DNA of 64,000 bases from Candidatus Sulfotelmatobacter sp. (GCA_030041475.1 JASHNU010000051.1:1-64000); one strand, 5' to 3'; numbered from the stretch's first letter, positions 1-8,488 are shown. Numbers and translations are program-made. The notes: generated from the letters alone by a model not told the origin.

Positions 1-41
1 AGAGAATAGGGAAGGAACGAATGGCCATGCCGTCGAACAAG

Positions 42-126
42 GTTTCACCACGGAGGCACGGAGTCACGGAGAAAAGATGCAAGAACCGGGTTCCTCCGTG
101 CCTCTGTGTCTCAGTGGTGAAGAAAA
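42..126. repeat. Palindromic dispersed repeat, family A (copy 1)
   Basis: Two inverted arms built on the motif TTCACCACGGAGGCACGGAG (about 43-73) and its complement, ending in GTGGTGAA (about 91-124), can fold into one long imperfect hairpin. The same motif recurs at 522-602, 37119-37224, 37461-37540 and, as a half copy, 39735-39778. There is no reading frame and no transposase. It resembles the short palindromic repeats scattered through acidobacterial genomes. Confidence 0.8.
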
Positions 127-147
127 GCAACCCCAACGCTGTACCGG

Positions 148-513
148 CTACTTCCCCTCCCGCAGGTTGTCCATGACCGCGCGCATGATCGAGCCACCAT
201 ACGCGCCGGCGATACCCGGCAGGAATGCGAGAAACGATCCCCAGACCTGCGCACGCGTCGATTTGACGCCTTGGACCTTGTAGGCCACCAGTTCGGTGAG
301 GGGAATGAAGACGCCGACCACCAGCACCCACCGCCACGGCGAGCGCCGCCGCGCCAGACCCAGCACCATGCACGAGGCGAGCACGAGCAACGCGGTGAAC
401 AACAGATCGTTCACGATGACATCGGCACAGCCTGCGCCAATGCCGCAGAACGCGGCGAGCAGATAGAACCATCCATCGCCTCGGCCGGGCTTTTCCGCCG
501 TCGTCATCTGCAT
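148..513 (-). CDS. Small hypothetical membrane protein
   Basis: A 121-residue protein with roughly three hydrophobic stretches: about residues 17-35, 38-52 and 61-77, with a weaker one near 92-104. A basic RRRSPWRW segment separates the second and third. I do not recognise a family. It starts at ATG 513 (MQMTTAEK), and a family A repeat lies immediately upstream, so its promoter and leader run through repeat DNA. The downstream side is also bordered by a family A repeat, so the gene sits between two copies. Function unknown. Frame, codon use and hydrophobic pattern support a real gene. Confidence 0.6.
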   Translation of the reverse strand: MQMTTAEKPGRGDGWFYLLAAFCGIGAGCADVIVNDLLFTALLVLASCMVLGLARRRSPWRWVLVVGVFIPLTELVAYKVQGVKSTRAQVWGSFLAFLPGIAGAYGGSIMRAVMDNLREGK

Positions 514-521
514 GAACAGGC

Positions 522-602
522 CTCACCACGGAAGCACGGAGTCACGGAGAAGCCCAGGTTTTGTCTTGATTTTCTCTGCGCCTCCGTGACTCCATGGTGA
601 AA
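522..602. repeat. Palindromic dispersed repeat, family A (copy 2)
   Basis: Inverted arms starting CTCACCACGGAAGCACGGAG and ending CTCCATGGTGAAAA flank a short spacer. It fills the gap between the small membrane protein and the 3-hydroxyacyl-CoA dehydrogenase gene and could fold in RNA from either strand. Confidence 0.8.
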
Positions 603-610
603 ATCCAGCG

Positions 611-1459
611 TCAATATTTGTAGAACCCGCGGCCGCTCTTGCGGCCCAGCCATCCCGCGTCGACCATTTTGATGAGCAGGGGGCAGGGACGGTACTTGGG
701 ATCGCCCAGGCCCGAGTGCAGCACGCGCATGATGTCGAGGCAAACGTCCAGGCCGATGAAGTCGGCCAGCGTCAGCGGGCCCATGGGATGCGCCATGCCC
801 AGCTTAAAGACTTCGTCCACGGCTTCCGGCGTGGCCACGCCTTCCATCACGGCGTACATGGATTCGTTCAGCAGCGGCATGAGCACGCGGTTGGAAACGA
901 AGCCGGGCGCATCGTTGACCTCGACCGGAGTTTTTTCGAGCTTCACGGACAGATCACGGACGGCTGTGAACGTTTCCTGCGAAGTGGCCAGGCCGCGAAT
1001 CACTTCCACCAGCTTCATCACCGGCACGGGATTGAAAAAGTGCATGCCGATGACTTTGTCGGACCGTTTGGTCTGCGCGGCGAGTTTCGTGATCGAAATG
1101 GAAGACGTATTCGATGCCAGGATGACGTCGGGCCGCATCAGCCGGTCGAGATCGCGGAAGATTTCGGTTTTGATTTCGAATTTCTCGGTCGCGGCTTCGA
1201 CCACGAAATCACAATCGGCCAGCCGGGCGCGATCGGTGACCGGCTGAATGCGGCCGAGCGCGGCAACGCTCTCGGCAGAGGTGATCTTCCCCTTTGACGT
1301 TTCGCGCTCCAGGTTTTTGCTGATGGTTCCGAGGGCGCGGTCGAGAAAGCGCTGCTCCACGTCGCACAGAACTACGCTGTATCCAAAGCGGGCAAAGACG
1401 TGGGCAATGCCATTGCCCATGGTGCCCGCGCCGACGACTCCGATTCGTTGAATATCCAT
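611..1459 (-). CDS. hbd: 3-hydroxybutyryl-CoA dehydrogenase
   Basis: NAD-dependent oxidation of (S)-3-hydroxyacyl-CoA to 3-ketoacyl-CoA, as in beta-oxidation or butanoate metabolism; expected cytosolic. At 282 residues from ATG 1459 it has the usual family length. The N-terminus has the Rossmann motif [17 protein letters not shown]. The middle holds the conserved stretch [12 protein letters not shown] followed by [17 protein letters not shown], with the catalytic His in HFFNP. The C-terminal dimer domain contains [10 protein letters not shown] and ends in [11 protein letters not shown]. The frame is open upstream to 1513, but ATG 1459 gives a normal N-terminus behind GCGAGG. It stands alone, so its pathway partners are not in view. 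Confidence 0.93.
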   Translation of the reverse strand: MDIQRIGVVGAGTMGNGIAHVFARFGYSVVLCDVEQRFLDRALGTISKNLERETSKGKITSAESVAALGRIQPVTDRARLADCDFVVEAATEKFEIKTEIFRDLDRLMRPDVILASNTSSISITKLAAQTKRSDKVIGMHFFNPVPVMKLVEVIRGLATSQETFTAVRDLSVKLEKTPVEVNDAPGFVSNRVLMPLLNESMYAVMEGVATPEAVDEVFKLGMAHPMGPLTLADFIGLDVCLDIMRVLHSGLGDPKYRPCPLLIKMVDAGWLGRKSGRGFYKY

Positions 1460-1654
1460 AAGAGGCCTCGCTTCACCTCGTTTCACGTCTGGGAAAACGT
1501 TCGAGTCTATCACTGAGGAGGGGTTTCGGCGCGAGGACAGACACGAGTGCGGAACTTATTTCGTGCCGCAGGGTTAGACAAAACAGGTAGGTGTAATCTT
1601 TCCATTGAACGCTCTGCGTTGCTGCCGAAAACCGTGGCAGTGCAGGAGGGTCTT

Positions 1655-2074
1655 ATGTACAAGGACCAGGTTCTTTCCGCTTGGGGCGTACTGATTCTCG
1701 CCGCGGCATTTGCCATCAGCTGCGGAAGCAGTGGTCATCTACTGCAGTCGCTCACAATCAACCCCGCAACCGCCGACGCCAAGAACTATCCCAATGGACA
1801 AGTTAAGTTCACAGCCATGGGCAGCTACGGAGGTTCGAGCCAGGCCTTCGCCGTCAACGCTCTTTGGTGGAACTTTACTCCCTGGACGACGCTTCCTCAG
1901 GCCGCGATTCCCCTGCCCGGGTACACCCTCAGCAGCAATGGGCTGGCGGCTTGCGTGGGAACTGGGACGTTCACGGTCTGGGCTACCGCCCCAAGGGATC
2001 AAACCCTTCTGCTTTCCCAGATGACGCAGAGTACCAGCCAGCTCACGGCCACAGCGCAGTTGACTTGTCCGTAG
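1655..2074 (+). CDS. Putative secreted lipoprotein
   Basis: A 139-residue protein starting at ATG 1655, behind a good GGAGGG ribosome site (1645-1650). The N-terminus MYKDQVLSAWGVLILAAAFA leads into the lipobox-like AISC, so a lipid-anchored envelope protein is likely, with Cys23 as the first mature residue. The mature part is rich in Thr, Ser and Gly and contains SLTINPATADAKNYPNGQV, which looks like the first strand of a bacterial Ig-like domain (inference). Two further Cys near the C-terminus could form a disulfide. Longer upstream reading frames lack the lipoprotein logic. No specific function is claimed. Confidence 0.7.
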   Translation: MYKDQVLSAWGVLILAAAFAISCGSSGHLLQSLTINPATADAKNYPNGQVKFTAMGSYGGSSQAFAVNALWWNFTPWTTLPQAAIPLPGYTLSSNGLAACVGTGTFTVWATAPRDQTLLLSQMTQSTSQLTATAQLTCP

Positions 2075-2249
2075 CGCCGGATTGCAGGGGCGACGACTCG
2101 GCTAGCAAGAGCCTTGGACGAACAACGCCGGGGACGCACAACGACTGGACGCACACCTGCGCGTGTCGCGGATCACACATTGTGGCTGCCGGGGCACGTA
2201 GCATAAAGCGTTTGCGACTCACTGGGGGACTTTCTCCCGCAAACGCGCT

Positions 2250-3620
2250 ATGCCCACCAAAACCATCATCGAGCCCTTCCGCATCAAGAGCGTCGAACCG
2301 ATTCGCTGGACCACGCGCCGCGAGCGCGAGCAACTGCTCGAAGCTGCCCACTACAACTTGTTTCTTCTTCCCGCCGATGATGTTCTCATCGACCTGCTCA
2401 CCGATTCAGGCACGGGCGCGATGTCCACCCACCAGTGGGCCGCGGTGATGGAGGGTGACGAAAGCTACGCCGGCAGCCGCAGCTTCGACCATTTCAAGAA
2501 TTCCATTCAGGAAATTTTTGGCTACAGGCACGTCATTCCCACGCATCAGGGACGCGCTGCCGAGCGCATCCTGTTCGGCGTGGCCTGCAAGAAAGGCGAC
2601 GTCGTTCCCAACAACACTCACTTCGACACCACGCGCGCCAACGTCGAATTTGTCGGCGCGGAAGCGGTCGATCTGGTAATCGAGGAGGGCCATCATCCGT
2701 CGCTGCAGCATCCCTTCAAAGGCAACATGGACGTAGCAGCGCTCGAGTCGCTGATTGCGCGCGTGGGGCGCGAGCGCATTCCGCTGGTCATGCTCACGGT
2801 CACCAACAATTCCGGCGGAGGCCAGCCGGTCTCGATGGAAAACGTACGCGCGGTGAGCGCCGCGTGCCGGCGGCACGGTATTCCAATTTATTTCGACGCC
2901 TGCCGCTTCGCCGAAAACGCATGGTTCATCAAGTTGCGCGAAAAAGGATACGAATCGAAAACGCCGAAAGAGATTGCGCAGGAAATGTTCCGCTACGGTG
3001 ATGGCTGCACTATGTCGGCCAAGAAAGACGGAATGGCCAACATCGGCGGATTCTTGTGCACCAACGACGATCTTCTCGCGCAGCAGGAAAAAGATCTGCT
3101 GATCCTCACCGAGGGATATCCCACGTACGGCGGCCTCGCCGGCCGCGACCTCGAGGCGATTGCCGTCGGTGTGCAGGAAGCGCTCGAAGAGGACTACCTG
3201 CGCTACCGCATCGCTTCGACTGCGTATCTGGGGAATCACATTGCGTCCCAAGGAGTGCCCATTGTGCAGCCGCCCGGCGGACATGCGATCTATCTCGATG
3301 CCCGCGCGTTTTTGCCGCATATTCCGCCCGAGCAATTCCCCGGCGTGGCGCTGGCGGCGGAGTTGTATCTGGAAGGCGGAATCCGCAGCGTCGAGATCGG
3401 CAGGCTCATGTTCGCCCACGCCGCGCAGATGGATTTGGTTCGTCTCGCCATCCCAAGACGCGTCTACACGCAAAGCCACATTGACTACGTCGTCGAGGTG
3501 ATTCTGGAAGTCTGGAAGAACCGCAAAAAAATCCCCGGCATGCGCTTGACGTACGAAGCGCCTTTCTTGCGGCATTTCACCGCGCACCTGGAGCCGGCGG
3601 GGGTGGGTGCCCACAGCTAA
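2250..3620 (+). CDS. tnaA: Tryptophanase (tryptophan indole-lyase)
   Basis: PLP enzyme cleaving L-tryptophan to indole, pyruvate and ammonia. The 456 residues show the beta-eliminating lyase family throughout: EPFRIKSVEPIRWTTR, LIDLLTDSGTGAM, PTHQGRAAE and the PLP-lysine motif SAKKDGM (Lys259). Tryptophanase and tyrosine phenol-lyase share this fold. Here the known discriminating positions favour tryptophanase: Asp126 in HFDTT (Thr in the lyase for tyrosine), Val/Ile in RSVEIG instead of the Arg of tyrosine phenol-lyase, and His442 in LRHFTA instead of Phe. There is no tnaC-like leader or tnaB permease beside it, so regulation is not evident. No strong ribosome site precedes ATG 2250. Confidence 0.92.
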   Translation: MPTKTIIEPFRIKSVEPIRWTTRREREQLLEAAHYNLFLLPADDVLIDLLTDSGTGAMSTHQWAAVMEGDESYAGSRSFDHFKNSIQEIFGYRHVIPTHQGRAAERILFGVACKKGDVVPNNTHFDTTRANVEFVGAEAVDLVIEEGHHPSLQHPFKGNMDVAALESLIARVGRERIPLVMLTVTNNSGGGQPVSMENVRAVSAACRRHGIPIYFDACRFAENAWFIKLREKGYESKTPKEIAQEMFRYGDGCTMSAKKDGMANIGGFLCTNDDLLAQQEKDLLILTEGYPTYGGLAGRDLEAIAVGVQEALEEDYLRYRIASTAYLGNHIASQGVPIVQPPGGHAIYLDARAFLPHIPPEQFPGVALAAELYLEGGIRSVEIGRLMFAHAAQMDLVRLAIPRRVYTQSHIDYVVEVILEVWKNRKKIPGMRLTYEAPFLRHFTAHLEPAGVGAHS

Positions 3621-3630
3621 TATCTAGATG

Positions 3631-3648
3631 CCGTGACCTCGATCACGG
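3631..3648. promoter_or_regulatory. CRP/FNR-type palindrome upstream of the P5C dehydrogenase gene
   Basis: The perfect inverted repeat CCGTGA-N6-TCACGG has the GTGA-N6-TCAC core recognised by CRP/FNR-family regulators. It lies 90 bases upstream of the dehydrogenase start, with a TAAAAT hexamer (3682-3687) between them that could be a -10 box. The spacing suggests activation or repression of that promoter, but no regulator of this family is in the window. A weak terminator for tnaA is less likely because no T-run follows. Confidence 0.5.
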
Positions 3649-3738
3649 TCTTCCAGGCAGGAAACGTCTGATTCCAGGGTGTAAAATACTCCGGCAAGCC
3701 CTAATATCCGGCCTCTAGACATCGAAAGGAACTCTCCC

Positions 3739-5328
3739 ATGGCAACCGTCGAAGCCCCCGTCCGGCCGCGCACCAGCCTTCATTCCGGACCGTTCGTCAC
3801 AGAAGCGTTTTACGACTTTCGTATAGAAGAAAACGCCCGCAAGATGCGCGCCGCTATCACGAAAGTCCGCGCCCAGTTGGGGCGCGAGTATGACCTGATC
3901 ATCGGCGGCAAGCGCGTCAAGACTACCGACAAGATCAAGTCGCTGAACCCGGCCAAGCCGTCAGAAATCGTCGGCATCCATCAGAAGGCCGGCAAGGAAC
4001 ACGTGGAGCCCGCGATGAAGGCGGCGCTCGAAGCGTTCGAAAGCTGGAGCCGCACGACCGTCGAAGAGCACGCCGGACTGCTGTTCCGCGTGGGCGATCT
4101 GATGCGCTCGCGCAAAATGGAATATATGGCGTGGCTTGTCTTCGAAGTCTCGAAGAACTGGGCCGAGGCCGACGCCGACATTTCCGAAACCATCGACTTC
4201 TGCGAATTCTATGCGCGTGAAGCACTGCGGCTTGCCAAGGCGCAAACGCCGATTCAACTTCCGGGCGAGCACGATACGCTGCACTACATTCCGCTCGGCG
4301 TGGGCGCGGTAATTCCGCCCTGGAATTTCCCCTGCGCGATTATGGCCGGAATGACGCTGGCTTCGATCGTCAGCGGCAACACCGTGATCCTGAAGCCGTC
4401 GAGCGATTCGCCGACCATCGCCGCGAAGTTTGCTGAGCTGCTCGAAGAAGCGGGCATGCCAGAAGGAGTGGTGAATTTCTGCCCCGGCGCGGGAGCCAGT
4501 TTCGGCGACGCGGTCGTGGCGCATCCCAAGACGCGCTACATTGCGTTCACCGGCTCGCGCGAAGTCGGCCTGCACATTAACAAAGTCGCGGCCACGCAAG
4601 GCCCCGGCCAGATCTGGATCAAGCGCACGATTCTCGAGATGGGCGGTAAGGACGCGATCATCGTCGACGCCGACGCCGACATCGACTCGGCCGTAGAAGG
4701 CGTGGCGCAAGCGGCTTTTGGGTTTCAAGGACAAAAATGCTCGGCGTGCTCGCGCGCGATTGTGGACGAGCGCATCTACGACAAGTTCCTGGAGCTGCTG
4801 AAGGCGCGGGTCGAGAAGATTCAGGTCGGCGATCCTGCCGAGAACGCCAACATGGGAGCGGTGATCAACGAAGGCTCCATGAAGACGATTCTCGGCTACA
4901 TCGAGCAGGGCAGGAAAGATGGACGCGTCATCACCGGCGGCGAGCGGGTTGAAGGAGAAGGCTATTTCATCCAGCCCACGGTGATTGCGGACGTCGCGCC
5001 CAAATCGAAACTGGAGCAGGAAGAAATTTTCGGCCCAGTGCTCGCCGTGATCAAAGCCCGCGGCTTCGACCATGCCCTCGAAATCGCCAACGACACTGAA
5101 TTCGGCCTGACTGGCGCCGTCTACACCAGTTCGCGCGACAAGATCGACCGCGCGGTGCGTGATTTTCAGGTCGGCAACCTGTACATCAACCGCAAGTGCA
5201 CTGGCGCGATGGTCGGGGCGCATCCCTTTGGCGGATTCAACATGTCGGGAACGGATTCGAAATCCGGCGGCCCGGATTATTTGTATCTGTTTACCCAGGC
5301 GAAGGCGGTGGGGGAAAAGATCCGGTAA
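3739..5328 (+). CDS. L-glutamate gamma-semialdehyde (1-pyrroline-5-carboxylate) dehydrogenase
   Basis: NAD-dependent aldehyde dehydrogenase that would oxidise glutamate semialdehyde to glutamate, the second step of proline breakdown. It has 529 residues, as in RocA/PutA-type enzymes. Visible motifs are IPPWNFPCAIM for cofactor binding, FTGSREVG, the general base Glu300 in ILEMGGKDA, and nucleophile Cys334 in GQKCSACSR. EEIFGPVLAV and HPFGGFNMSGTDSKSGGP complete the C-terminal half. The last motif and overall length point to the P5C subgroup rather than a generic ALDH. The matching proline dehydrogenase lies far away at 49981-50907. A CRP-like site precedes the gene and a terminator hairpin follows it. 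Confidence 0.9.
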   Translation: MATVEAPVRPRTSLHSGPFVTEAFYDFRIEENARKMRAAITKVRAQLGREYDLIIGGKRVKTTDKIKSLNPAKPSEIVGIHQKAGKEHVEPAMKAALEAFESWSRTTVEEHAGLLFRVGDLMRSRKMEYMAWLVFEVSKNWAEADADISETIDFCEFYAREALRLAKAQTPIQLPGEHDTLHYIPLGVGAVIPPWNFPCAIMAGMTLASIVSGNTVILKPSSDSPTIAAKFAELLEEAGMPEGVVNFCPGAGASFGDAVVAHPKTRYIAFTGSREVGLHINKVAATQGPGQIWIKRTILEMGGKDAIIVDADADIDSAVEGVAQAAFGFQGQKCSACSRAIVDERIYDKFLELLKARVEKIQVGDPAENANMGAVINEGSMKTILGYIEQGRKDGRVITGGERVEGEGYFIQPTVIADVAPKSKLEQEEIFGPVLAVIKARGFDHALEIANDTEFGLTGAVYTSSRDKIDRAVRDFQVGNLYINRKCTGAMVGAHPFGGFNMSGTDSKSGGPDYLYLFTQAKAVGEKIR

Positions 5329-5341
5329 TCGGATTCCCGTA

Positions 5342-5365
5342 GGCGCGGTTCCAAGCCGCGCCTTT
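5342..5365 (+). terminator. Rho-independent-like terminator after P5C dehydrogenase
   Basis: The 7-bp stem GGCGCGG/CCGCGCC (5342-5348 and 5356-5362) with a 7-base loop is followed by TTTCGTGT, 14 bases after the stop codon. The T-run is short, so termination efficiency is uncertain. Confidence 0.55.
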
Positions 5366-5428
5366 CGTGTGAGTACAGCTTACTGTTCGCGAGAGCCTGG
5401 CGTCTAACCAAATAGCTAAGGGGGATAA

Positions 5429-7138
5429 ATGAAGCGTCGTCCGGCGATGTGTCTTGTTGTGTGCTGTCTCTCAGCAGCTCTTTTCGCCCAGGATTCTTCG
5501 GACCGTTTATCTGACCGAGCGGCGGTGCAGGTCGCTACCAAGACCATCCGCCCCGAACAGATTCGCGCCCACATTCGCTTCCTCGCCGACAGCCTGCTCG
5601 AGGGCCGCGCTCCCGGCACGGCGGGCTATGACATCGCCGCGCGCTACGTCGCTACTGAACTCGAAGGCATGGGGTTGCATCCGGGCGTCAGCGGCAGTTG
5701 GTATCAACCCGTACCGCTGGCGAAAGCCGTTACCGACGAGGCTGCCAGTTCGCTCACGCTCACGTTCGGCGGCCAGGAGCAGAAGCTGGCTGACGCGAAG
5801 GACTACATTCTCTACACTTGGTTCGCCAGCCCGGCCAGCAATGGCGGCAAAGCCGAGAGCGACGTGACCGCGCCTGTCGTGTTCGTTGGCTTTGGTGTAA
5901 CCGCTCCCGAGCAGAAGTACGACGACTATGCCGGTGTGGATGTTCGCGGAAAAATCGTGGCCAGAATTTATGGCGCGCCTTCAGCGTTTCCCTCCACGGT
6001 GCGCGCGTATTATTCCGATGAAATCGTAAAGTCGAAAATGGCCCTGGCGCACGGAGCCATTGGCACAATCGAAATCCTGCTGCCCGAAGACTGGAAGCGT
6101 TTTCCCTGGGACTGGGCGGTGCCGCAGGTGCAGATGGGAGAAATGCACTGGCTCGACAAAGCTGGCAGCCCTCACGATTTTTTCCCTGAACTCCGCGGCA
6201 ACGCCATGCTGAGCGAGCAAGGAGCATCAAAACTTTTTGCTGGAGCTTCAAAAAGCCTTGATGAAGCTTTTACCGCCGCGCGCGCCGGCAAGCCCCAGGC
6301 ATTTCCTTTACCGGTGGCCGTGCACATCCACACAGTGGCGGCGCAAAGCGTCATTCAGAGCGCAAATATCATCGCCGAAGTGCGCGGCTCCGATCCCACG
6401 CTGCGCGACCAGTACGTCGTGTTCACGGCTCACGTCGATCATCTCGGCATCTGCCCGGCCATCAACGGCGACAACGTTTGCCACGGCGCGCTCGACAATG
6501 CATCGGGGGTGGCGACGCAGCTGGAGATTGCTCGCGCCTATGCCAGCCTGCCGCGGCCGCCGCGGCGCTCGGTTTTGTTCGTCTTCGTTACGGGCGAGGA
6601 AATGGGCTTGCTCGGTTCGGATTATTTCGCGCATTTCCCCACCGTGCCGTTGAAGTCGATCGTGGCCGACGTCAATACGGATGGAGCGCCCGGCGAGTTT
6701 GCCGCGATGAAAGATGTCGTTGCCCTTGGGGGCGAACACTCCACGCTGGGCGACGACGTAACGGCCGCAGCGAAGCTGATGGGCTACGACCTGACTCCTG
6801 ATCCCATGCCTGAGGAAGTCAGCTTCATCCGCAGTGATCAATACTCCTTCGTGCTGCAGGGTGTTCCCGCCGTCGATGTGACGGACGGAATTCACTCCGT
6901 CGATCCCAAGATCAATCTTTACGAAGTCGAAAAGAAATGGCTGGTTACCCGCTATCACACGCCACTGGACAGCATGGACCAGCCCATAGATTTCGATTCG
7001 ATGGCCAAAGGCGCAGTGCTGAATTTCTTGATCGGCTGCGGGGTCGCCCAACAAGACAAAGCGCCTGAATGGAACAAGGGAGATTTCTTTGGAACCACCT
7101 TCGGGCCGCGTCACTTTGGCGACGGCCAAGGAAAATAG
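5429..7138 (+). CDS. Secreted M28-family zinc peptidase with PA domain
   Basis: A 569-residue exported aminopeptidase-like protein. The signal peptide is MKRRPAMCLVVCCLSAALFA, cleaved near AQDS. Residues about 120-270 form a protease-associated insert (VFVGFGVTAPEQKYDDYAGVDVRGK). The C-terminal half carries the two-zinc M28 site: His/Asp in FTAHVDHLG, Asp in GALDNASGV, the Glu pair in VTGEEMGLLGS, Asp in DVNTDGAPG, and a late His in GIHSVDPK. All ligand positions look intact. It probably trims peptides in the periplasm or outside the cell. It is preceded by AGGGGG (5418-5423) and converges on the response regulator gene. Confidence 0.88.
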   Translation: MKRRPAMCLVVCCLSAALFAQDSSDRLSDRAAVQVATKTIRPEQIRAHIRFLADSLLEGRAPGTAGYDIAARYVATELEGMGLHPGVSGSWYQPVPLAKAVTDEAASSLTLTFGGQEQKLADAKDYILYTWFASPASNGGKAESDVTAPVVFVGFGVTAPEQKYDDYAGVDVRGKIVARIYGAPSAFPSTVRAYYSDEIVKSKMALAHGAIGTIEILLPEDWKRFPWDWAVPQVQMGEMHWLDKAGSPHDFFPELRGNAMLSEQGASKLFAGASKSLDEAFTAARAGKPQAFPLPVAVHIHTVAAQSVIQSANIIAEVRGSDPTLRDQYVVFTAHVDHLGICPAINGDNVCHGALDNASGVATQLEIARAYASLPRPPRRSVLFVFVTGEEMGLLGSDYFAHFPTVPLKSIVADVNTDGAPGEFAAMKDVVALGGEHSTLGDDVTAAAKLMGYDLTPDPMPEEVSFIRSDQYSFVLQGVPAVDVTDGIHSVDPKINLYEVEKKWLVTRYHTPLDSMDQPIDFDSMAKGAVLNFLIGCGVAQQDKAPEWNKGDFFGTTFGPRHFGDGQGK

Positions 7139-7196
7139 CGCTAGCTGTGCCTCCGTCCTGGCAACCTGCGGCAGGAAGAACACGCACAGAGAAGAA

Positions 7197-7220
7197 AAGG
7201 CCACCCCTGCGGGCGGCCTT
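7197..7220. terminator. Hairpin between convergent genes
   Basis: The inverted repeat AAGGCC/GGCCTT (7197-7202, 7215-7220) with an inner CCC/GGG forms a GC-rich hairpin between the M28 peptidase and the convergent regulator. A-rich DNA on the left and CTTAGTCTT on the right make it a plausible bidirectional terminator. Confidence 0.45.
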
Positions 7221-7241
7221 AGTCTTGCAAAGCGGCAACCC

Positions 7242-7916
7242 CTACGGTGCGACGCCGGCCGGCGGTTGCGGCGCGGTGCCTGTCGCAGTCGCGGCGGCCG
7301 CTTCGTTCAGGATGCGGTGGTGGATGGTGAAGAGCGCCAGCTCCAGGCGGTCCGAAACGCCGATCTTGTCGTAGACGTTGCGCAGATAATTCTTGATGAC
7401 CTGCTCGGTCGTGCCAAGCTGCGTGGCGATTTCCTTGTTCTTGTAGCCTTGCACGATCAGCGCCACAATGCGGAGTTCCTTGGCCGTGAGCCGGTCGCGC
7501 ACCCGCAAGCCGACCATATCGTTTTCGGTGAGTTCGCTCGGGACAGCGACGTCCTGCACCCAGGTTTCGCCGCGGGCGACTTTGCGCACGCAGTCGACCA
7601 GCGCGGCGCTGGTCACGTTGCGATAGACCACGCCATGCGCGCCGTTCGACATGTGCCGCTGCGCACTCTCGCCGGTGTCGGCGAGCACGATGACGCGGGT
7701 CTTGGCCTTGTTGGCGGCCTGCACGATCGCGGCGAAATCGTTGTGAAATCCCGCCGCCACGACCAGTACGGCGGCGCGGAACTTATCGAGAGCCATGAAC
7801 ATCTGTTCAGGCGTTTGCGCCTGGGCCACAATGCGCATTTCATCTTCGACCGCGAGCACCTTCGCGATACCCGCGCGGAAGATCGCCTGGTTATCGGCCA
7901 GAATCAGTTTGAGCAT
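7242..7916 (-). CDS. LuxR/NarL-type response regulator with degenerate receiver
   Basis: A 224-residue two-domain regulator. The receiver (1-120) has only Asp8 of the usual acidic pair (ADNQAIF). The strand that normally ends in the phospho-accepting Asp reads AVLVVAAGF, with Ala at that place (about position 54), and the conserved Lys is replaced by Arg in VVYRNV. The C-terminal LuxR helix-turn-helix is intact: LTAKELRIVALIVQGYKNKE, then IATQLGTTEQVIKNYLRNVY. DNA binding is therefore expected, while classical phosphorylation is not. No sensor kinase is adjacent. The upstream neighbour, on the same strand, is a PilZ gene. The regulon is unknown. Confidence 0.85.
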   Translation of the reverse strand: MLKLILADNQAIFRAGIAKVLAVEDEMRIVAQAQTPEQMFMALDKFRAAVLVVAAGFHNDFAAIVQAANKAKTRVIVLADTGESAQRHMSNGAHGVVYRNVTSAALVDCVRKVARGETWVQDVAVPSELTENDMVGLRVRDRLTAKELRIVALIVQGYKNKEIATQLGTTEQVIKNYLRNVYDKIGVSDRLELALFTIHHRILNEAAAATATGTAPQPPAGVAP

Positions 7917-7983
7917 TTGTCAGCGCTCCAAAAAAGTCTGCTTCAAGAAAACGCGTGTCAAAATCGCTTTCAGAAACCACGTT

Positions 7984-8310
7984 TCAGTGATCTGTGGTTC
8001 TCACGAATTCGTAGGTGTCGATCACGCAGGCCACGCCGCGTCCTTCTCCGCCCGCTCCGGTTTCGTCTGCGCGGACCACCCGGCCCTTGCACTGGATGGT
8101 GACGTTCTCCTGACCGCCGGTCATCTCCGGGGGCAGCGTGATTTCAAATTCAACAGGGGAACCAATTTCCATCGAAGCGTCGGCGCGAATGAAAACTCCC
8201 GCTGCGCTGAGGTTTCCGGTTACTCCCTTCGCGTCTCCGCTCTCGCCCTTGTGAATTTTGATGGGCAGCTCCAGCGGAAATCTTTTTCCAGTCCGTGCTT
8301 CTTCGGCCAC
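7984..8310 (-). CDS. PilZ-domain protein, putative c-di-GMP receptor
   Basis: A 108-residue stand-alone PilZ domain. The c-di-GMP motifs are recognisable: an Arg-rich N-terminal switch (RTGKRFPLEL) and the NLSAAGVFI version of the (D/N)xSxxG motif, followed by beta strands rich in Val and Ile. I choose GTG 8310 because GGAGG stands just upstream (8315-8319) and the switch then begins at residue 6. An ATG at 8382 would add an unconserved Pro/Gly/His-rich leader. It may act with the HD-GYP protein at 12158-14083, which would degrade the same messenger (inference). Confidence 0.78.
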   Translation of the reverse strand: MAEEARTGKRFPLELPIKIHKGESGDAKGVTGNLSAAGVFIRADASMEIGSPVEFEITLPPEMTGGQENVTIQCKGRVVRADETGAGGEGRGVACVIDTYEFVRTTDH

Positions 8311-8399
8311 GGGGCCTCCTCTGTGCTGGCCTGGTCTTGGATCGTGTTCTCGAAATGAGGCCGGCGTCGTCGAGCCAATCATGCCAAATCAAGCTCCCG

Positions 8400-8420
8400 G
8401 CGGGCAAGACGCCCGCTTTT
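8400..8420. repeat. Short GC hairpin GCGGGC/GCCCGC with T-run
   Basis: Stem GCGGGC (8400-8405), loop AAGAC, stem GCCCGC (8411-8416), then TTTT. No gene on the plus strand ends here, so it is more likely a dispersed hairpin (a similar one with the same stem is at 27181-27199) than a working terminator. Confidence 0.4.
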
Positions 8421-8474
8421 ACTGCTTACGGGCGGTTATATCACGGAAAGTTACGCTTGTAAAAGGCTGATAAC

Positions 8475-8488
8475 CCGTTAGTTAACGG
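8475..8488. promoter_or_regulatory. Inverted repeat CCGTTA-GT-TAACGG in an intergenic region
   Basis: A perfect 6-bp dyad with a 2-base centre lies in the 260-base gap between the PilZ and monooxygenase genes, about 165 bases upstream of the PilZ start. It could be an operator, but neither its protein nor its promoter can be identified from sequence. Confidence 0.25.

Noticed and set aside
42-602. Repeats at 42-126 and 522-602 as a CRISPR array
   Set aside because: The units are inverted palindromes separated by a gene, not regularly spaced direct repeats with unique spacers, and no cas gene is present.
2406-3614. Long open frame on the minus strand opposite tryptophanase
   Set aside because: The plus strand encodes a complete, family-matching enzyme; the minus reading has no motifs or ribosome site and arises from GC-rich codon use.
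3961-5223. Long minus-strand open frame opposite P5C dehydrogenase
   Set aside because: The translation is Arg/His-rich without recognisable domains; the ALDH on the plus strand explains the sequence.
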